Notes: generated from the sequence alone by a model not told the origin. Numbered from the stretch's first letter, positions 35,257-44,730 are shown. The stretch: 64,000 bases of DNA from Streptomyces cavernae (GCF_004023625.1 NZ_RPDJ01000033.1:95734-159733); one strand, 5' to 3'. Made by a program: numbers and translations.

Positions 35257-36303
35257 ATGCCCTTCGTCATGGTGCAGATACCGAAGCAGTCCGCCCCGTC
35301 GTTGCCCGCGCAACGCCCCGTCCCCACGAGTGCCGATGTGGCACGACTGGCGGGCGTCTCGCGCGCGACCGTCTCCTACGTCCTGAACAACACCAGCGCC
35401 GTAAGGATCAGCGAGCCCACCCGGCGACGGGTGCACGCCGCGGCCAAGGAACTCGGCTACGTACCGCACGCCGCGGCACGCAGCCTGCGCGCAGGGCACA
35501 GCCGCATGGTGTTGATGCCGGCCCCCACCGTCCCGGTGAACCCGCTCTACAGCGGGTTCTTCAACGAACTCCAGTGGGCCCTCAGCCGTCTCGACTACAC
35601 CGTCGTGCAGTACGGCAGTGTCGGGCTCTCCGGTGACGACATCGCCCGCGCCTGGGCCGAGTTGCGTCCGGTCGCCGTGGTGGCGCCCGGTGCCTGGCTC
35701 GGCCCGGAAGGCGTGGCCGTGCTCAAACGATCCGGCGCCCGCGCCGTCGTCACGCTCAGTCCCGAGGCCGTCGAGGGCGCGCACACGCTGATCCTGGACC
35801 ACCGCGGAGTGGGCGAGAACGCGATCGCCCACCTCCTGACCAGGGGCAGACGTCGGATCGGCGTCGTCATGCCTCAGGAGTCCGGCCTCAGCGCCTTCTC
35901 CAAACCCAGGCTCGAAGGTTGCCACCGCGCCGTGCAGGGCACGGACGCGTCGCTGACCGAACTGCCGCTAGCCTACGAGGAGGAGGCCGCCGCCGCGCTC
36001 GCCGCGCGCTGGCGATCCCTCGACCTGGACGCCGTATTCGCGTACAACGACGAGTACGCGATGCTGCTCATGCGGGCGTTGCAGGACGAGGGCCTGCGGA
36101 TCCCCGAGGACCTGTCGGTGGTCGGCGCCGACGACCTGATGCTCGGCCGGCTGCTGCGGCCGCGGCTGACCACCGTCCACATCCAACTGCCCGCCGGCCG
36201 CGACCTCGCGGAGCTGGTCGACCGTGCGGTCCGGGAGCCCGGCGTGATACCCGAGACACGTGGGGTCCTCTCGCTGCGGGTGGTGCACCGGGAATCCAGC
36301 TGA
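35257..36303 (+). CDS. LacI family transcriptional regulator
   Basis: A repressor of about 348 residues. The N-terminal helix-turn-helix and hinge read SADVARLAGVSRATVSYVLNN followed by RRRVHAAAKELGYVPHAAARSLR, the LacI/PurR pattern. The periplasmic-binding-protein-like effector domain follows (DLDAVFAYNDEYAMLLMRAL; DLSVVGADDLMLGRLLRPRLTTVHI). Start choice is uncertain between ATG 35257 and ATG 35269. It is divergent from the amidase gene and probably controls it and itself through the two inverted repeats at 35148-35219. Effector unknown. Confidence 0.9.
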   Translation: MPFVMVQIPKQSAPSLPAQRPVPTSADVARLAGVSRATVSYVLNNTSAVRISEPTRRRVHAAAKELGYVPHAAARSLRAGHSRMVLMPAPTVPVNPLYSGFFNELQWALSRLDYTVVQYGSVGLSGDDIARAWAELRPVAVVAPGAWLGPEGVAVLKRSGARAVVTLSPEAVEGAHTLILDHRGVGENAIAHLLTRGRRRIGVVMPQESGLSAFSKPRLEGCHRAVQGTDASLTELPLAYEEEAAAALAARWRSLDLDAVFAYNDEYAMLLMRALQDEGLRIPEDLSVVGADDLMLGRLLRPRLTTVHIQLPAGRDLAELVDRAVREPGVIPETRGVLSLRVVHRESS

Positions 36304-36765
36304 CGGGTCGCCGGACCGCCGTGGGCCCGAAGTCCGCAGCCCGAGGCCGAAAACGGGGGCCCACGCGGTCCGTTGTGCGCCCGTATGCGCTGCTGTGCGC
36401 CGGTATGCCCACCTGTCGGTTGCGGATGTTCGGCGTGCAATTGGGGCATGCGCCGGTTCGGCGTGTCCGTCGGGCGCCGTCTTGTGTCGATCCTGTGCAC
36501 CGGACCACACGTTTCGTCCACTGCATGACTAGGATGTTGCACGCTCAACCAGGTGGTGACTGCGTCGGCCACCGGTCGCTGCCCACGGGCGGGCGTGCCG
36601 AGTCGTCGCGTCCTGCCCGGCGGTCCCACCGGCCGCTTGACGCACGGGACTTCCCTCCAGCCCCTGAGAACCGCCCCTGGGTGAAGTGTCGTTGGTGGAC
36701 CAGTTCGTGAAGTGTCCCATGCGCTCTGGCTCTTCGCGGGGCCAGTGACCGATCGGAGATCCGGC
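36304..36765. other. 462-bp interval without a supported gene
   Basis: Holds the LacI 3' flank and the promoter region of the aldehyde dehydrogenase. GTGCGCC(C/G)GTATGC is repeated at about 36375 and 36397. No domain-bearing frame was found on either strand. Confidence 0.5.
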
Positions 36766-38202
36766 ATGCCGCTGCTCGACCCGAAGACCTGGCAGTCCGA
36801 CACCCTGTCGGGGGGTGAGTACGCCGTCACCGAGCCCGCCACCGGCGAAACGCTCGGTACCGTCACGCTCGCCTCCGCCGAAGACGTCACGACGGCCGCG
36901 CGGTCCGCCCGCGCCGCCCAGACCGAATGGGCCAGGGCCCCGCACTTCGTCCGCGCCGCCGTACTGCGCAAGGCCGGCGACCTGTTCACCGCGCACGCCG
37001 CCGAACTGCGCGACTGGATCGTGCGCGAGTCCGGCTCCATACCGGGCAAGGCGGAGTTCGAACTGCACGTCGCCGCCCAGGAGTGCTACGAGGCAGCCGC
37101 CCTCGCCTCCCGTCCCAGCGGTCAGATCCTGCCCTCCGAGGCGCCCCGGCTGTCGTACACCCGCCGGATCCCGGTCGGCGTGGTGGGCGTGATCTCCCCG
37201 TTCAACGCGCCGCTGATCCTCTCCATCCGCTCCGTCGCCCCGGCCCTCGCGCTCGGCAACGGCGTCGTACTGAAGCCGGACCCGCGAACGGCCGTCTGCG
37301 GCGGACTCTCCCTCGCCGCGGTCTTCGCCGAGGCCGGCCTGCCCGAGGGACTGCTGCACGTGCTGCCCGGCGGGGTCGAGGCCGGTCAGGCCCTCGTCGC
37401 CGACCCGCTGGTGCCGGTGATCTCCTTCACCGGGTCCACGGCGGCCGGGCGCGCCGTCGGCGAGGCCGCCGGACGCCATCTGAAGCGGGCGCACCTGGAA
37501 CTGGGCGGCAACTCCGCGATGATCGTCCTGGAGGACGCCGACATCGACGCGGTGATCTCCACCGCCGCCTGGGGCTCCTTCTTCCACCAGGGCCAGATCT
37601 GCATGACCACCGGCCGCCACCTGGTGCACGCCTCCCTTTACGAGGAGTACGTGGAGCGGCTCGCCGCGAAGGCCGACTCGCTGCACGTCGGCGACCCGCA
37701 CCGGGAGCAGGTCCACCTCGGCCCGATCATCGACGACGCACAACTCGCCAAGATCCACGGGCTCGTCGAGGCCAGCACGGCGAAGGGCGCGAAGCTGGCG
37801 GCCGGCGGCACCCACGACCGGCTGTACTACCGGCCGACGGTGCTCGCCGGGGTCGACGACACCACGCCCGCATACGCCGAGGAGGTCTTCGGCCCCGTGG
37901 CACCGGTGCGGTCGTTCAGCACCCTCGACGAGGCCGCGGCCCTCGCCGCCGCCGGACCGTACGGCCTCTCCCTGGGCATCGTCACCCGTGACACCGCCCG
38001 CGGCCTCGACCTCGCCGAGCGCATCCCCACCGGAATCGCCCACATCAACGACCAGACCGTCAACGACGAGGCCGTGGCACCCTTCGGTGGGATCGCCGCC
38101 TCCGGCACCGGCGCCCGGTTCGGCGGTGAGGCGAATCTGGAGGCCTTCACCGACGTGCGCTGGACGACGGTGCGCGGCGATGTGGCGGGATACCCGTTCT
38201 GA
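36766..38202 (+). CDS. Benzaldehyde/vanillin-type aldehyde dehydrogenase
   Basis: A 478-residue NAD(P)-dependent aldehyde dehydrogenase. The motif order is GVVGVISPFNAPLILSIRSVAPALALGNGVVLKPD (cofactor and Lys), SFTGSTAAGRAVGEAA, LELGGNSAMIVLEDAD (general base Glu), and FFHQGQICMTTGRHLVH with the catalytic Cys. The sequence style (QGQICMTTGRH, EVFGPVAPV, INDQTVNDEAVAPFGG) fits benzaldehyde dehydrogenase (NAD+) converting aromatic aldehydes to acids. ATG at 36766 is preceded by GGAGATCC. A bidirectional hairpin follows. It might feed the aromatic cluster at 46.7-57.8 kb, but is not linked to it. Confidence 0.88.
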   Translation: MPLLDPKTWQSDTLSGGEYAVTEPATGETLGTVTLASAEDVTTAARSARAAQTEWARAPHFVRAAVLRKAGDLFTAHAAELRDWIVRESGSIPGKAEFELHVAAQECYEAAALASRPSGQILPSEAPRLSYTRRIPVGVVGVISPFNAPLILSIRSVAPALALGNGVVLKPDPRTAVCGGLSLAAVFAEAGLPEGLLHVLPGGVEAGQALVADPLVPVISFTGSTAAGRAVGEAAGRHLKRAHLELGGNSAMIVLEDADIDAVISTAAWGSFFHQGQICMTTGRHLVHASLYEEYVERLAAKADSLHVGDPHREQVHLGPIIDDAQLAKIHGLVEASTAKGAKLAAGGTHDRLYYRPTVLAGVDDTTPAYAEEVFGPVAPVRSFSTLDEAAALAAAGPYGLSLGIVTRDTARGLDLAERIPTGIAHINDQTVNDEAVAPFGGIAASGTGARFGGEANLEAFTDVRWTTVRGDVAGYPF

Positions 38203-38213
38203 GGTTGCGGACC

Positions 38214-38240
38214 CCTGAGCCGGACGAACGCCGGCTCAGG
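38214..38240. terminator. bidirectional terminator
   Basis: Perfect 10-bp stem CCTGAGCCGG / CCGGCTCAGG with a 7-nt loop between the converging aldehyde dehydrogenase and thioredoxin genes. Confidence 0.75.
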
Positions 38241-38257
38241 CCGGTTCCGGGGCTCGG

Positions 38258-38665
<408 letters not shown>

Positions 38666-38719
38666 GGTGTGAATACCTCTTCTCCTGATGTCGGGCCTCG
38701 AAGGAGACCGGTGTGCACA

Positions 38720-38739
38720 ACGCCACCCCGGGGCGGCGT
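38720..38739. promoter_or_regulatory. 20-bp palindrome between thioredoxin and disulfide reductase genes
   Basis: ACGCCACCCC adjoins GGGGCGGCGT; 9 of 10 positions pair with no spacer. It sits midway between two divergent redox genes and could be the operator of a shared regulator. Confidence 0.4.
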
Positions 38740-38792
38740 ATTCCGCGCGCTTACCCATGTGGCCCAGGCGCACACCAGCCAGACTGGAGCCC

Positions 38793-40229
38793 ATGACGGA
38801 AACGGAATCCAATACGTACGACGTCGTGGTGCTCGGGGCCGGGCCGGTGGGGGAGAACGTCGCCGACCGCACCCGCGCGGCCGGCCTGTCCACCGCGGTC
38901 GTGGAGAGTGAACTCGTCGGCGGCGAGTGCTCGTACTGGGCCTGTATGCCCAGCAAGGCACTGCTGCGACCGGTGATCGCCCAGGCCGACACCCGCCGGC
39001 TCCCCGGACTGCGCCACGCAGTGCAGGGCCCCCTCGACGCCCCCGCGATCCTGGCCCGCCGTGACGCGTTCACGTCCCACTGGAAGGACGACGGCCAGAT
39101 CTCCTGGCTCAATGGCACGGGAGCCGACTTCTACCGCGGGCACGGCCGGCTGGCCGGGGAGCGCCGGGTCACGGTCGACGGACCCGACGGCGAACGACAC
39201 GAGATCACCGCACGGCACGCCGTCGCCGTGTGCACCGGCACCCGGGCCGTGCTGCCGGACCTGCCCGGGCTGGACCAGGTCAGGCCGTGGACCAGCCGCG
39301 AGGCCACCAGCGCGCAGTCCGTGCCCGGCCGGCTCATCGTGGTCGGCGGGGGAGTGGTGGCCACCGAGATGGCCACGGCCTGGCAGGCCCTCGGCTCGCA
39401 GGTCACGCTGCTGGTCCGCGGCAAGGGCCTGCTGCCGCGGATGGAGCCCTTCGCGGGGGAACTCGTCGCCGAGGCGCTGACGGAGGGCGGCGCGGACGTC
39501 CGCACAGCGACCTCCGTGACCTCCGTGACGCGCAGCGGCTCCACGGTCGTCGCCCTCACCGGCACCGGTGACCGCATCGAGGCCGACGAGATCCTCTTCG
39601 CCACCGGGCGCGCACCCCGCACCGACGACCTCGGCCTCGACACGGTCGGGCTGGAACCCGGCTCCTGGCTTTCGGTGGACGACTCCCTCCGGGTGACCGG
39701 CAGCAAGTGGCTCTACGGCGTGGGCGACGTCAACCACCGCGCGCTCCTCACCCATCAGGGCAAGTACCAGGCACGGGTCGCGGGCGCCGCGATCGCCGCC
39801 CGGGCGGCCGGGGTCCCCCTGCTGGAAACCGACCCCTGGGGCGCCCACTCGGCCACCGCCGACCACCGGGCGGTCCCCCAGGTCGTCTTCACCGACCCCG
39901 AGGCGGCCTCGGCCGGCCTCTCCCTGGCCGAGGCCGAGCAGTCCGGCCGCCGGGTCCGCGCCGTCGACTACGACCTCTCCGGCGTAGCCGGAGCGAGTCT
40001 CTACGCGGACGGCTACCGGGGCCGCGCCCGGATGATCGTCGACCTCGACACGGAAACGCTCCTGGGCGTCACCTTCGTCGGGCCGGGCGTCGGCGAACTG
40101 ATCCACTCGGCGACGATCGCGGTGGCCGCGGAGGTACCGATCGACCGGCTGTGGCACGCGGTGCCTTCCTACCCGACGATCAGTGAGGTGTGGCTGAGGT
40201 TGCTGGAGGCATATCGGGACGGGAAGTAG
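38793..40229 (+). CDS. Pyridine nucleotide-disulfide oxidoreductase (Lpd/MerA-like)
   Basis: A 478-residue FAD enzyme. The FAD motif is DVVVLGAGPVGENVAD. The redox disulfide is CSYWAC (Cys46 and Cys51, CX4C). NAD(P) binding is LIVVGGGVVATEMATAW, and the second FAD motif is WLYGVGDVNHRALLTHQGKYQARV. The C-terminal dimer-interface motif, normally HPT-x-x-E, reads PSYPTISE, so the catalytic His is Tyr as in soluble transhydrogenase. It is therefore not a standard dihydrolipoyl dehydrogenase. Divergent from a thioredoxin. Possible role: NAD(P)H-dependent reduction of a small disulfide, quinone or metal; unresolved. Confidence 0.88.
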   Translation: MTETESNTYDVVVLGAGPVGENVADRTRAAGLSTAVVESELVGGECSYWACMPSKALLRPVIAQADTRRLPGLRHAVQGPLDAPAILARRDAFTSHWKDDGQISWLNGTGADFYRGHGRLAGERRVTVDGPDGERHEITARHAVAVCTGTRAVLPDLPGLDQVRPWTSREATSAQSVPGRLIVVGGGVVATEMATAWQALGSQVTLLVRGKGLLPRMEPFAGELVAEALTEGGADVRTATSVTSVTRSGSTVVALTGTGDRIEADEILFATGRAPRTDDLGLDTVGLEPGSWLSVDDSLRVTGSKWLYGVGDVNHRALLTHQGKYQARVAGAAIAARAAGVPLLETDPWGAHSATADHRAVPQVVFTDPEAASAGLSLAEAEQSGRRVRAVDYDLSGVAGASLYADGYRGRARMIVDLDTETLLGVTFVGPGVGELIHSATIAVAAEVPIDRLWHAVPSYPTISEVWLRLLEAYRDGK

Positions 40230-40247
40230 CCGAGGGCGGGGCGGGGA

Positions 40248-40277
40248 AGGGGCGGGAGAACCGTTCTGGCGCCCCTT
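40248..40277. terminator. hairpin between converging reductase and deformylase genes
   Basis: Arms AAGGGGCG (40248-40255) and CGCCCCTT (40270-40277), 14-nt loop, between two stop codons. Confidence 0.5.
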
Positions 40278-40286
40278 GCTCAGGGC

Positions 40287-40922
40287 TCAGAGCGAGAACC
40301 CCAACGCCTCGGCGGCAACGGCCGGCGTCGGCTGTGCCCACCGCTCCGCAACCGCCTCGCTCGACGACAACGACCGCAGTTCCGCCCGGTCCAGGTAGAG
40401 CGTGCCGTTCAGATGGTCCGTCTCGTGCTGGACGATACGGGCGGGCCAGCCCGCGAAGACTTCGTCCAGCTCGCGGCCGTGCTCGTCCTGCCCGCGCAGG
40501 CGCACCTCGAGCGGCCGGGCCACCACCGCCTGCCAGCCCGGGACACTCAGACACCCCTCGAAGAACGCGGCCCGGACCGTCCCCACCGGGTCGTACGACG
40601 GGTTGACCAGAACGCGGAACGGCTGCGGCACCCGGCCACGGACCTCACTGATCTCCGGCGGTACCGGCGCCGGATCCTCGATCACCGCGATCCGCAGCGG
40701 CACCCCGACCTGCGGCGCCGCCAGCCCCACCCCGGGAGCCGCGTGCATCGTCTCGCGCAGCGCCGCCACGAAGCGGGCGAGCAGCGCGGCGTCCAGCTGG
40801 CCGTCGAAGGGATCGGCGGGCCGGCGCAGCACGGGGTCACCGGCCGCGACGATCGGCAACGGGCCGCCCGGGGCGAGGAGTCGCGCCACGAGGTCGGCGA
40901 CGCGGTCACTTGGAGATGGCAT
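40287..40922 (-). CDS. def: Peptide deformylase
   Basis: A 211-residue metalloprotease that removes N-formyl groups from new proteins. All three signature motifs are intact: GVGLAAPQVG (motif I), EGCLSVPG with the metal Cys (motif II), and QHETDHLNG with two metal His and the catalytic Glu (motif III). N-terminal and C-terminal extensions are typical of actinobacterial type-I/III-like enzymes. ATG at 40922 was chosen for fit to the family. Streptomyces carry several def copies, so this may be an accessory one. Confidence 0.93.
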   Translation of the reverse strand: MPSPSDRVADLVARLLAPGGPLPIVAAGDPVLRRPADPFDGQLDAALLARFVAALRETMHAAPGVGLAAPQVGVPLRIAVIEDPAPVPPEISEVRGRVPQPFRVLVNPSYDPVGTVRAAFFEGCLSVPGWQAVVARPLEVRLRGQDEHGRELDEVFAGWPARIVQHETDHLNGTLYLDRAELRSLSSSEAVAERWAQPTPAVAAEALGFSL

Positions 40923-41117
40923 TCGGCCAGGATGCCAAGCGAGGAGCGTGACGGGCCAACAGGACCGGAAACCGGGCGAGTTGCCCGCCCCGGCGGCTGT
41001 GGCGTACGTCACTTCTCCGGCCGGGAACTTCCGGCACCGACCGCCCGACTCCTGTTCTGTCCCGGCCCTGAACCCCGCAGCGGCCCCGAGTCGAGCTCCC
41101 CGGAGAAACCCGCCGCC

Positions 41118-42557
41118 ATGTCCACCGCTCCCACCACCGAGACGGGCGAGTCCCCCGAGGACTCCGCCGAGAACTCCCCCGAAGCGGGCGAGTCCGCGCA
41201 GTCCGGTGCCCCCACGCCGACCCGCGGCACCTGGTCCACCCTGCGCCCGCTCGTCCTGCGCCTGCACTTCTACGCGGGCGTGCTGGTCGCGCCCTTCCTG
41301 CTGGTCGCGGCCGCCACCGGTTTCCTGTACGCCGCCTCGTTCCAGGCCGAGAAGTTCGTGTACGCGCACGAGCTCACGGTCCCTTCGGTGGGGGACACCA
41401 AGCTGCCGATCTCCGAGCAGGTCGCCGCCGCCCGCAAGGCCCACCCCGAGGGCGCCGTCTCCGCGGTGCGGCCCTCTCCGGAGGCCGACGCCACGACCAG
41501 GGTGATGCTCTCCGGTGTCCCCGGCGTCGCCGAGGACCGTACGCTCGCCGTCTTCGTCGACCCGTACACCGGGAAGGTGCGCGGCGCCCTGGAGCAGTAC
41601 GGATCCACCGGCGCTCTCCCGCTGCGCACCTGGATCGACGAGTTCCACCGCGATCTGCACCTCGGTGAGACCGGCCGCCTCTACAGCGAACTCGCCGCCA
41701 GCTGGCTGTGGGTGATCTCCGGCGGCGGGCTCGTGCTGTGGTTCGCGCGCCGCCGTACCCAGCGCAAGCTGCGCGGTACCAGCGGACGCCGCCGCACCCT
41801 GGGGCTGCACGGCACCGTCGGCGTATGGGCGGCGGCCGGGTTCTTCTTCCTCTCCGCGACGGGCCTGACCTGGTCGGCGTATGCCGGGGCCAGTGTCGAG
41901 GACCTGCGGACCGCCCTCGGTCAGACCACCCCGACCATCTCGGCCGCGGCGGCCGGGGACCACGCGAACCACGACGCCGCCGCCGGGTCCGGCGGCACCG
42001 AGCACGGCGTCGGCCTCGACAAGGTCCTCGCTGCCGCGCGGGCCGAGGGGCTCGACGACCCGGTGGAGATCGTCCCGCCCGCCGACGCGTCGTCCGGCTA
42101 CGTGGTGAAGCAGGTCCAGCGCAGCTGGCCCGAGAAGCAGGACGCGGTCGCCGTGGACCCGACCACCGGCGAGGTCACCGACGTGCTCCGGTTCGCGGAC
42201 TACCCGGTGCTCGCCAAACTGACCCGCTGGGGCATCGACGCGCACACCGGCACGCTCTTCGGGATCGCCAACCAGCTCGTGCTGATGGCCCTCGCGCTGG
42301 CGCTGATCCTGCTGATCGTGTGGGGCTACCGCATGTGGTGGCAGCGCGGACGGGGCAGGACGTTCGGCCGCCCGATCCCGCGTGGCGCCTGGCAGCAGGT
42401 GCCGCCACAGATCCTCGTGCCACTGCCGGCGGCCGTCGCCGTACTCGGCTACTTCGTGCCGCTGCTCGGGATACCGCTGGTCGCGTTCATCGCCGCCGAC
42501 GTCGTCCTCGGCGAGATCGCCCACCGCAGGAAGACACGAGTATCCGCCGACTCCTGA
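41118..42557 (+). CDS. PepSY-associated transmembrane protein (iron-uptake type)
   Basis: A 479-residue membrane protein. A polar N-terminal stretch is followed by the PepSY-TM pattern: helix 1 (LHFYAGVLVAPFLLVAAATGFLYAA), a periplasmic PepSY-like segment (PTGKV-type VDPYTGKVRGALEQYG), DEFHRDLHLGETGRLYSELAASWLWVISGGGLVLWF, helix 3 (LHGTVGVWAAAGFFFLSATGLTWS), a second PepSY segment (VAVDPTTGEVTDVLRF), and C-terminal helices. Histidines near the helix ends could bind heme. The family is linked to siderophore/iron reduction or uptake, and iron-regulated homologues are common. ATG at 41118. No iron-box was confirmed. Single gene. Confidence 0.87.
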   Translation: MSTAPTTETGESPEDSAENSPEAGESAQSGAPTPTRGTWSTLRPLVLRLHFYAGVLVAPFLLVAAATGFLYAASFQAEKFVYAHELTVPSVGDTKLPISEQVAAARKAHPEGAVSAVRPSPEADATTRVMLSGVPGVAEDRTLAVFVDPYTGKVRGALEQYGSTGALPLRTWIDEFHRDLHLGETGRLYSELAASWLWVISGGGLVLWFARRRTQRKLRGTSGRRRTLGLHGTVGVWAAAGFFFLSATGLTWSAYAGASVEDLRTALGQTTPTISAAAAGDHANHDAAAGSGGTEHGVGLDKVLAAARAEGLDDPVEIVPPADASSGYVVKQVQRSWPEKQDAVAVDPTTGEVTDVLRFADYPVLAKLTRWGIDAHTGTLFGIANQLVLMALALALILLIVWGYRMWWQRGRGRTFGRPIPRGAWQQVPPQILVPLPAAVAVLGYFVPLLGIPLVAFIAADVVLGEIAHRRKTRVSADS

Positions 42558-43014
42558 GCCGGGGCCCGGCTCGGCTGATCGCCGGGTGACGTAGAGCCCG
42601 TGAGCGAGGCGGAATGGTCTGGCATGGTCCTACCTCCGGACCCGACGGCGGCCATCGCGGGCAGGCTTCGCCGACCGTGCTGAGGTGCGCGGGCGGCTGC
42701 TGGACGGCGAGAGCGACGTCGAGGCCCGCCCGGACCTCGACGCCGCTCTCGTCGCTCTCATCGCTCCAGCCGCCCGCCGCGGCCTCGCCTCGGTGCGTGC
42801 GGGACCGCGAGGGCCGTCCTGGCCGGCTTCGACACGGCCGTGCCGCGCACGACGGACTGCTGCGACTGCGGCTGCCGAACACTTGCCCAGTGCTCCGCCC
42901 TTCAGGGTGGAGGTGCAGGGCATCCTTGCCGTAGCGGCCCGGAGGAGAGCAGAACCAGGGCTGGGAGCGCGTCGTTCGGACAGGCGGAGCTGTCCGACCT
43001 ACCGCCGGACGGGC
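42558..43014. other. interval without an intact gene; possible decayed coding sequence
   Basis: A plausible coding texture (VRGRLLDGESDVEARPDLDAAL) runs from about 42665 but shifts frame against an upstream fragment (MVLPPDPTAAIAGRLR). Nothing recognisable. It could be gene decay linked to the TnpB relic that follows. Confidence 0.35.
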
Positions 43015-43160
43015 GGAAAGTAACGCCTGTGGAGGCTCATGTAAGACCGGCTCTCGCAAGAGAGTGGGCGAGGGCCTGTGAAGCAGGAACCCATGGTCGC
43101 ATCGCGTGGCGGTGCGGGCCGGAATCGCTTGCCTTCACCGCAGGCGAGGGCGTCAATGTG
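43015..43160 (+). pseudogene. 3' remnant of an IS200/IS605-type TnpB gene with right end
   Basis: The DNA GTAACGCCTGTGGAGGCTCA and the following GTAAGACCGG match the usual 3' end of Streptomyces tnpB (normally encoding VTACGADVRP). The next segment encodes VKQEPMVASRGGAG, like the KQEP-type TnpB C-terminus. It continues into GGAATC...TGCCTTCA...GGCG.GGGCGTCAA, as in IS605 right ends where the omega-RNA guide scaffold is encoded. Catalytic parts of TnpB are missing and frames are disrupted. Identification is from memory of these ends, not from a search. Confidence 0.5.
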
Positions 43161-43197
43161 CCTGGGCGCCGTCTCCGGGGACGGCGCCGCGCGGTGC

Positions 43198-43545
43198 TCA
43201 GCGAGGGTCGAACTCGCCCGAGAGAGCCGAGGCGATCCGCAGGTGGGACTCCGCCTCCTCGTGGCGTCCCTGGCGCTGCAGCGTCCGGCCCAGCATGAGC
43301 CGGGCGTAGTGCTCCACCGGGTCGCGCTCCACGAGGAAGCGCAACTCGTCCTCGGCGCGGCGGAGTTGGGCCGAGTGGTAGTACGCGCGGGCCAGCAGCA
43401 GCCGCGGTCCGGTCTGCTCCGGCACCTCGTCGACCAGCTCGTCCAGGACCCGCGCCGCGGCGGCGTAGTCCTTGGCGTCGAAGAACATCCGCGCGCGCTC
43501 CCAGCGCTCGGCGGCTGTCCCGTGGCCGTAGTACGTCATCTCCAC
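43198..43545 (-). CDS. Tetratricopeptide-repeat protein
   Basis: A 115-residue protein formed of about three TPR helices pairs: AAERWERARMFFDAKDYAAAARVLDELV, GPRLLLARAYYHSAQLRRAEDELRFLVERDP and YARLMLGRTLQRQGRHEEAESHLRIASA. It is likely a small protein-protein adaptor. The GTG at 43545 has GGAGG seven bases upstream; an ATG two codons later is possible. Two tandem palindromes lie directly upstream and reach into the ribosome-binding area. It is divergent from the pirin gene. Confidence 0.85.
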   Translation of the reverse strand: MEMTYYGHGTAAERWERARMFFDAKDYAAAARVLDELVDEVPEQTGPRLLLARAYYHSAQLRRAEDELRFLVERDPVEHYARLMLGRTLQRQGRHEEAESHLRIASALSGEFDPR

Positions 43546-43555
43546 TCGTGACCTC

Positions 43556-43599
43556 CTTCGACGTCGTACGACCCCGGCTTCGACGTCGTACGACCCCGC
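43556..43599. promoter_or_regulatory. two tandem 22-bp repeats each holding palindrome GTCGTACGAC
   Basis: Two adjacent 22-bp copies (43556-43577, 43578-43599), 21/22 identical. The perfect 10-bp palindrome GTCGTACGAC is at 43563-43572 and 43585-43594, i.e. two helical turns apart on the same DNA face. They sit 11 bases upstream of the TPR gene start, between it and the divergent pirin gene. Confidence 0.55.
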
Positions 43600-43764
43600 C
43601 AACACCGAAGGTTGGTTGAATATTTCACTAACACTGGCCGGTCGTGGCTCTCGCGGCTCTGGCTCCGACTGGAGGTGGGTCGCCCGAGCTTCTCGGCCAA
43701 GTGTGCCGCGGTGGACCGGCCGGGGGACTGACGACGGGGCCCCGGCGGGGCTAGGTTGGGCGAC

Positions 43765-44730
43765 ATGAGCAATCTTGATCGCGAGGCGGTGCCCGCACTG
43801 TGCGGCGGCCGGGGGTTCGTGGTGGCCGAACCGGTGCGCGAACTTCTCAGCCCCCGCACGGTGCAGCTCGGCGAGTCCACCGAAGTCCGCCGGCTGCTGC
43901 CCAATCTGGGCCGCCGTATGGTGGGCGCCTGGTGCTTCGTCGATCACTACGGTCCCGACGACATCGCCGACGAGCCCGGCATGCAGGTTCCGCCCCACCC
44001 GCACATGGGTCTGCAGACGGTGAGCTGGCTGCACGAGGGCGAGGTGCTGCACCGCGACTCCACGGGCAGCCTGCAGACGATCCGCCCGCGCGAACTGGGC
44101 CTGATGACCTCCGGCCGGGCCATCAGCCACTCCGAGGAGAGTCCTCGGTCGCACGCCCGCTTCCTGCACGGCGCCCAGTTGTGGGTGGCCCTGCCGGACG
44201 GTCACCGCCACACCCACCCGCACTTCGAGCACCACGCGGAACTGCCGGTGGTCACCGCACCGGGCCTGCGGGCCACGCTGATCCTGGGCACCATGGACGG
44301 AGCGACCTCGCCCGGTACGACGTACACCCCGATCGTCGGCGCCGATCTCGCCCTCACGAGCGGCGCCGACGTGCGCCTCCCGCTGGATCCGGACTTCGAG
44401 TACGCGGTCCTGTCCATGTCCGGCGAGGCCAACGTCGACGGCGTCCCTCTCCTGCCCGGCTCCATGCTCTACCTCGGCTGCGGCCGCACCGGACTCCCCC
44501 TGCGCGCAGCCTCGGAAGCGGGCCTGATGCTCCTCGGCGGCGAACCGTTCGAGGAGGAGCTGATCATGTGGTGGAACTTCATCGGGCGGACGCAGGGCGA
44601 GATCGAGGAGGCGCGGAAGGGCTGGATGGAGGGCTCCCGCTTCGGCGAGGTGAAGGGCTACGACGGCGATCCGCTGCCTGCTCCGGAGCTGCCGCCGGTG
44701 GCGCTGAAACCGCGGGGGAGGGTGCGCTGA
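43765..44730 (+). CDS. Pirin family protein
   Basis: A 321-residue bicupin. The N-terminal cupin has FVDHYGPDDI and MQVPPHPHMGLQTVSWLHEGEVLHRDSTGS. The metal site (H-x-H ... H ... E) is provided by PPHPHMG, LHRDS and the SGRAISHSEES region. The C-terminal cupin ends with the family-typical GGEPFEEELIMWWNFIGRTQGEIEEAR. Pirins act as quercetinase-like dioxygenases or redox-sensitive regulators. ATG at 43765. It is divergent from the TPR gene and followed by a strong terminator. Physiological role not predictable. Confidence 0.92.
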   Translation: MSNLDREAVPALCGGRGFVVAEPVRELLSPRTVQLGESTEVRRLLPNLGRRMVGAWCFVDHYGPDDIADEPGMQVPPHPHMGLQTVSWLHEGEVLHRDSTGSLQTIRPRELGLMTSGRAISHSEESPRSHARFLHGAQLWVALPDGHRHTHPHFEHHAELPVVTAPGLRATLILGTMDGATSPGTTYTPIVGADLALTSGADVRLPLDPDFEYAVLSMSGEANVDGVPLLPGSMLYLGCGRTGLPLRAASEAGLMLLGGEPFEEELIMWWNFIGRTQGEIEEARKGWMEGSRFGEVKGYDGDPLPAPELPPVALKPRGRVR

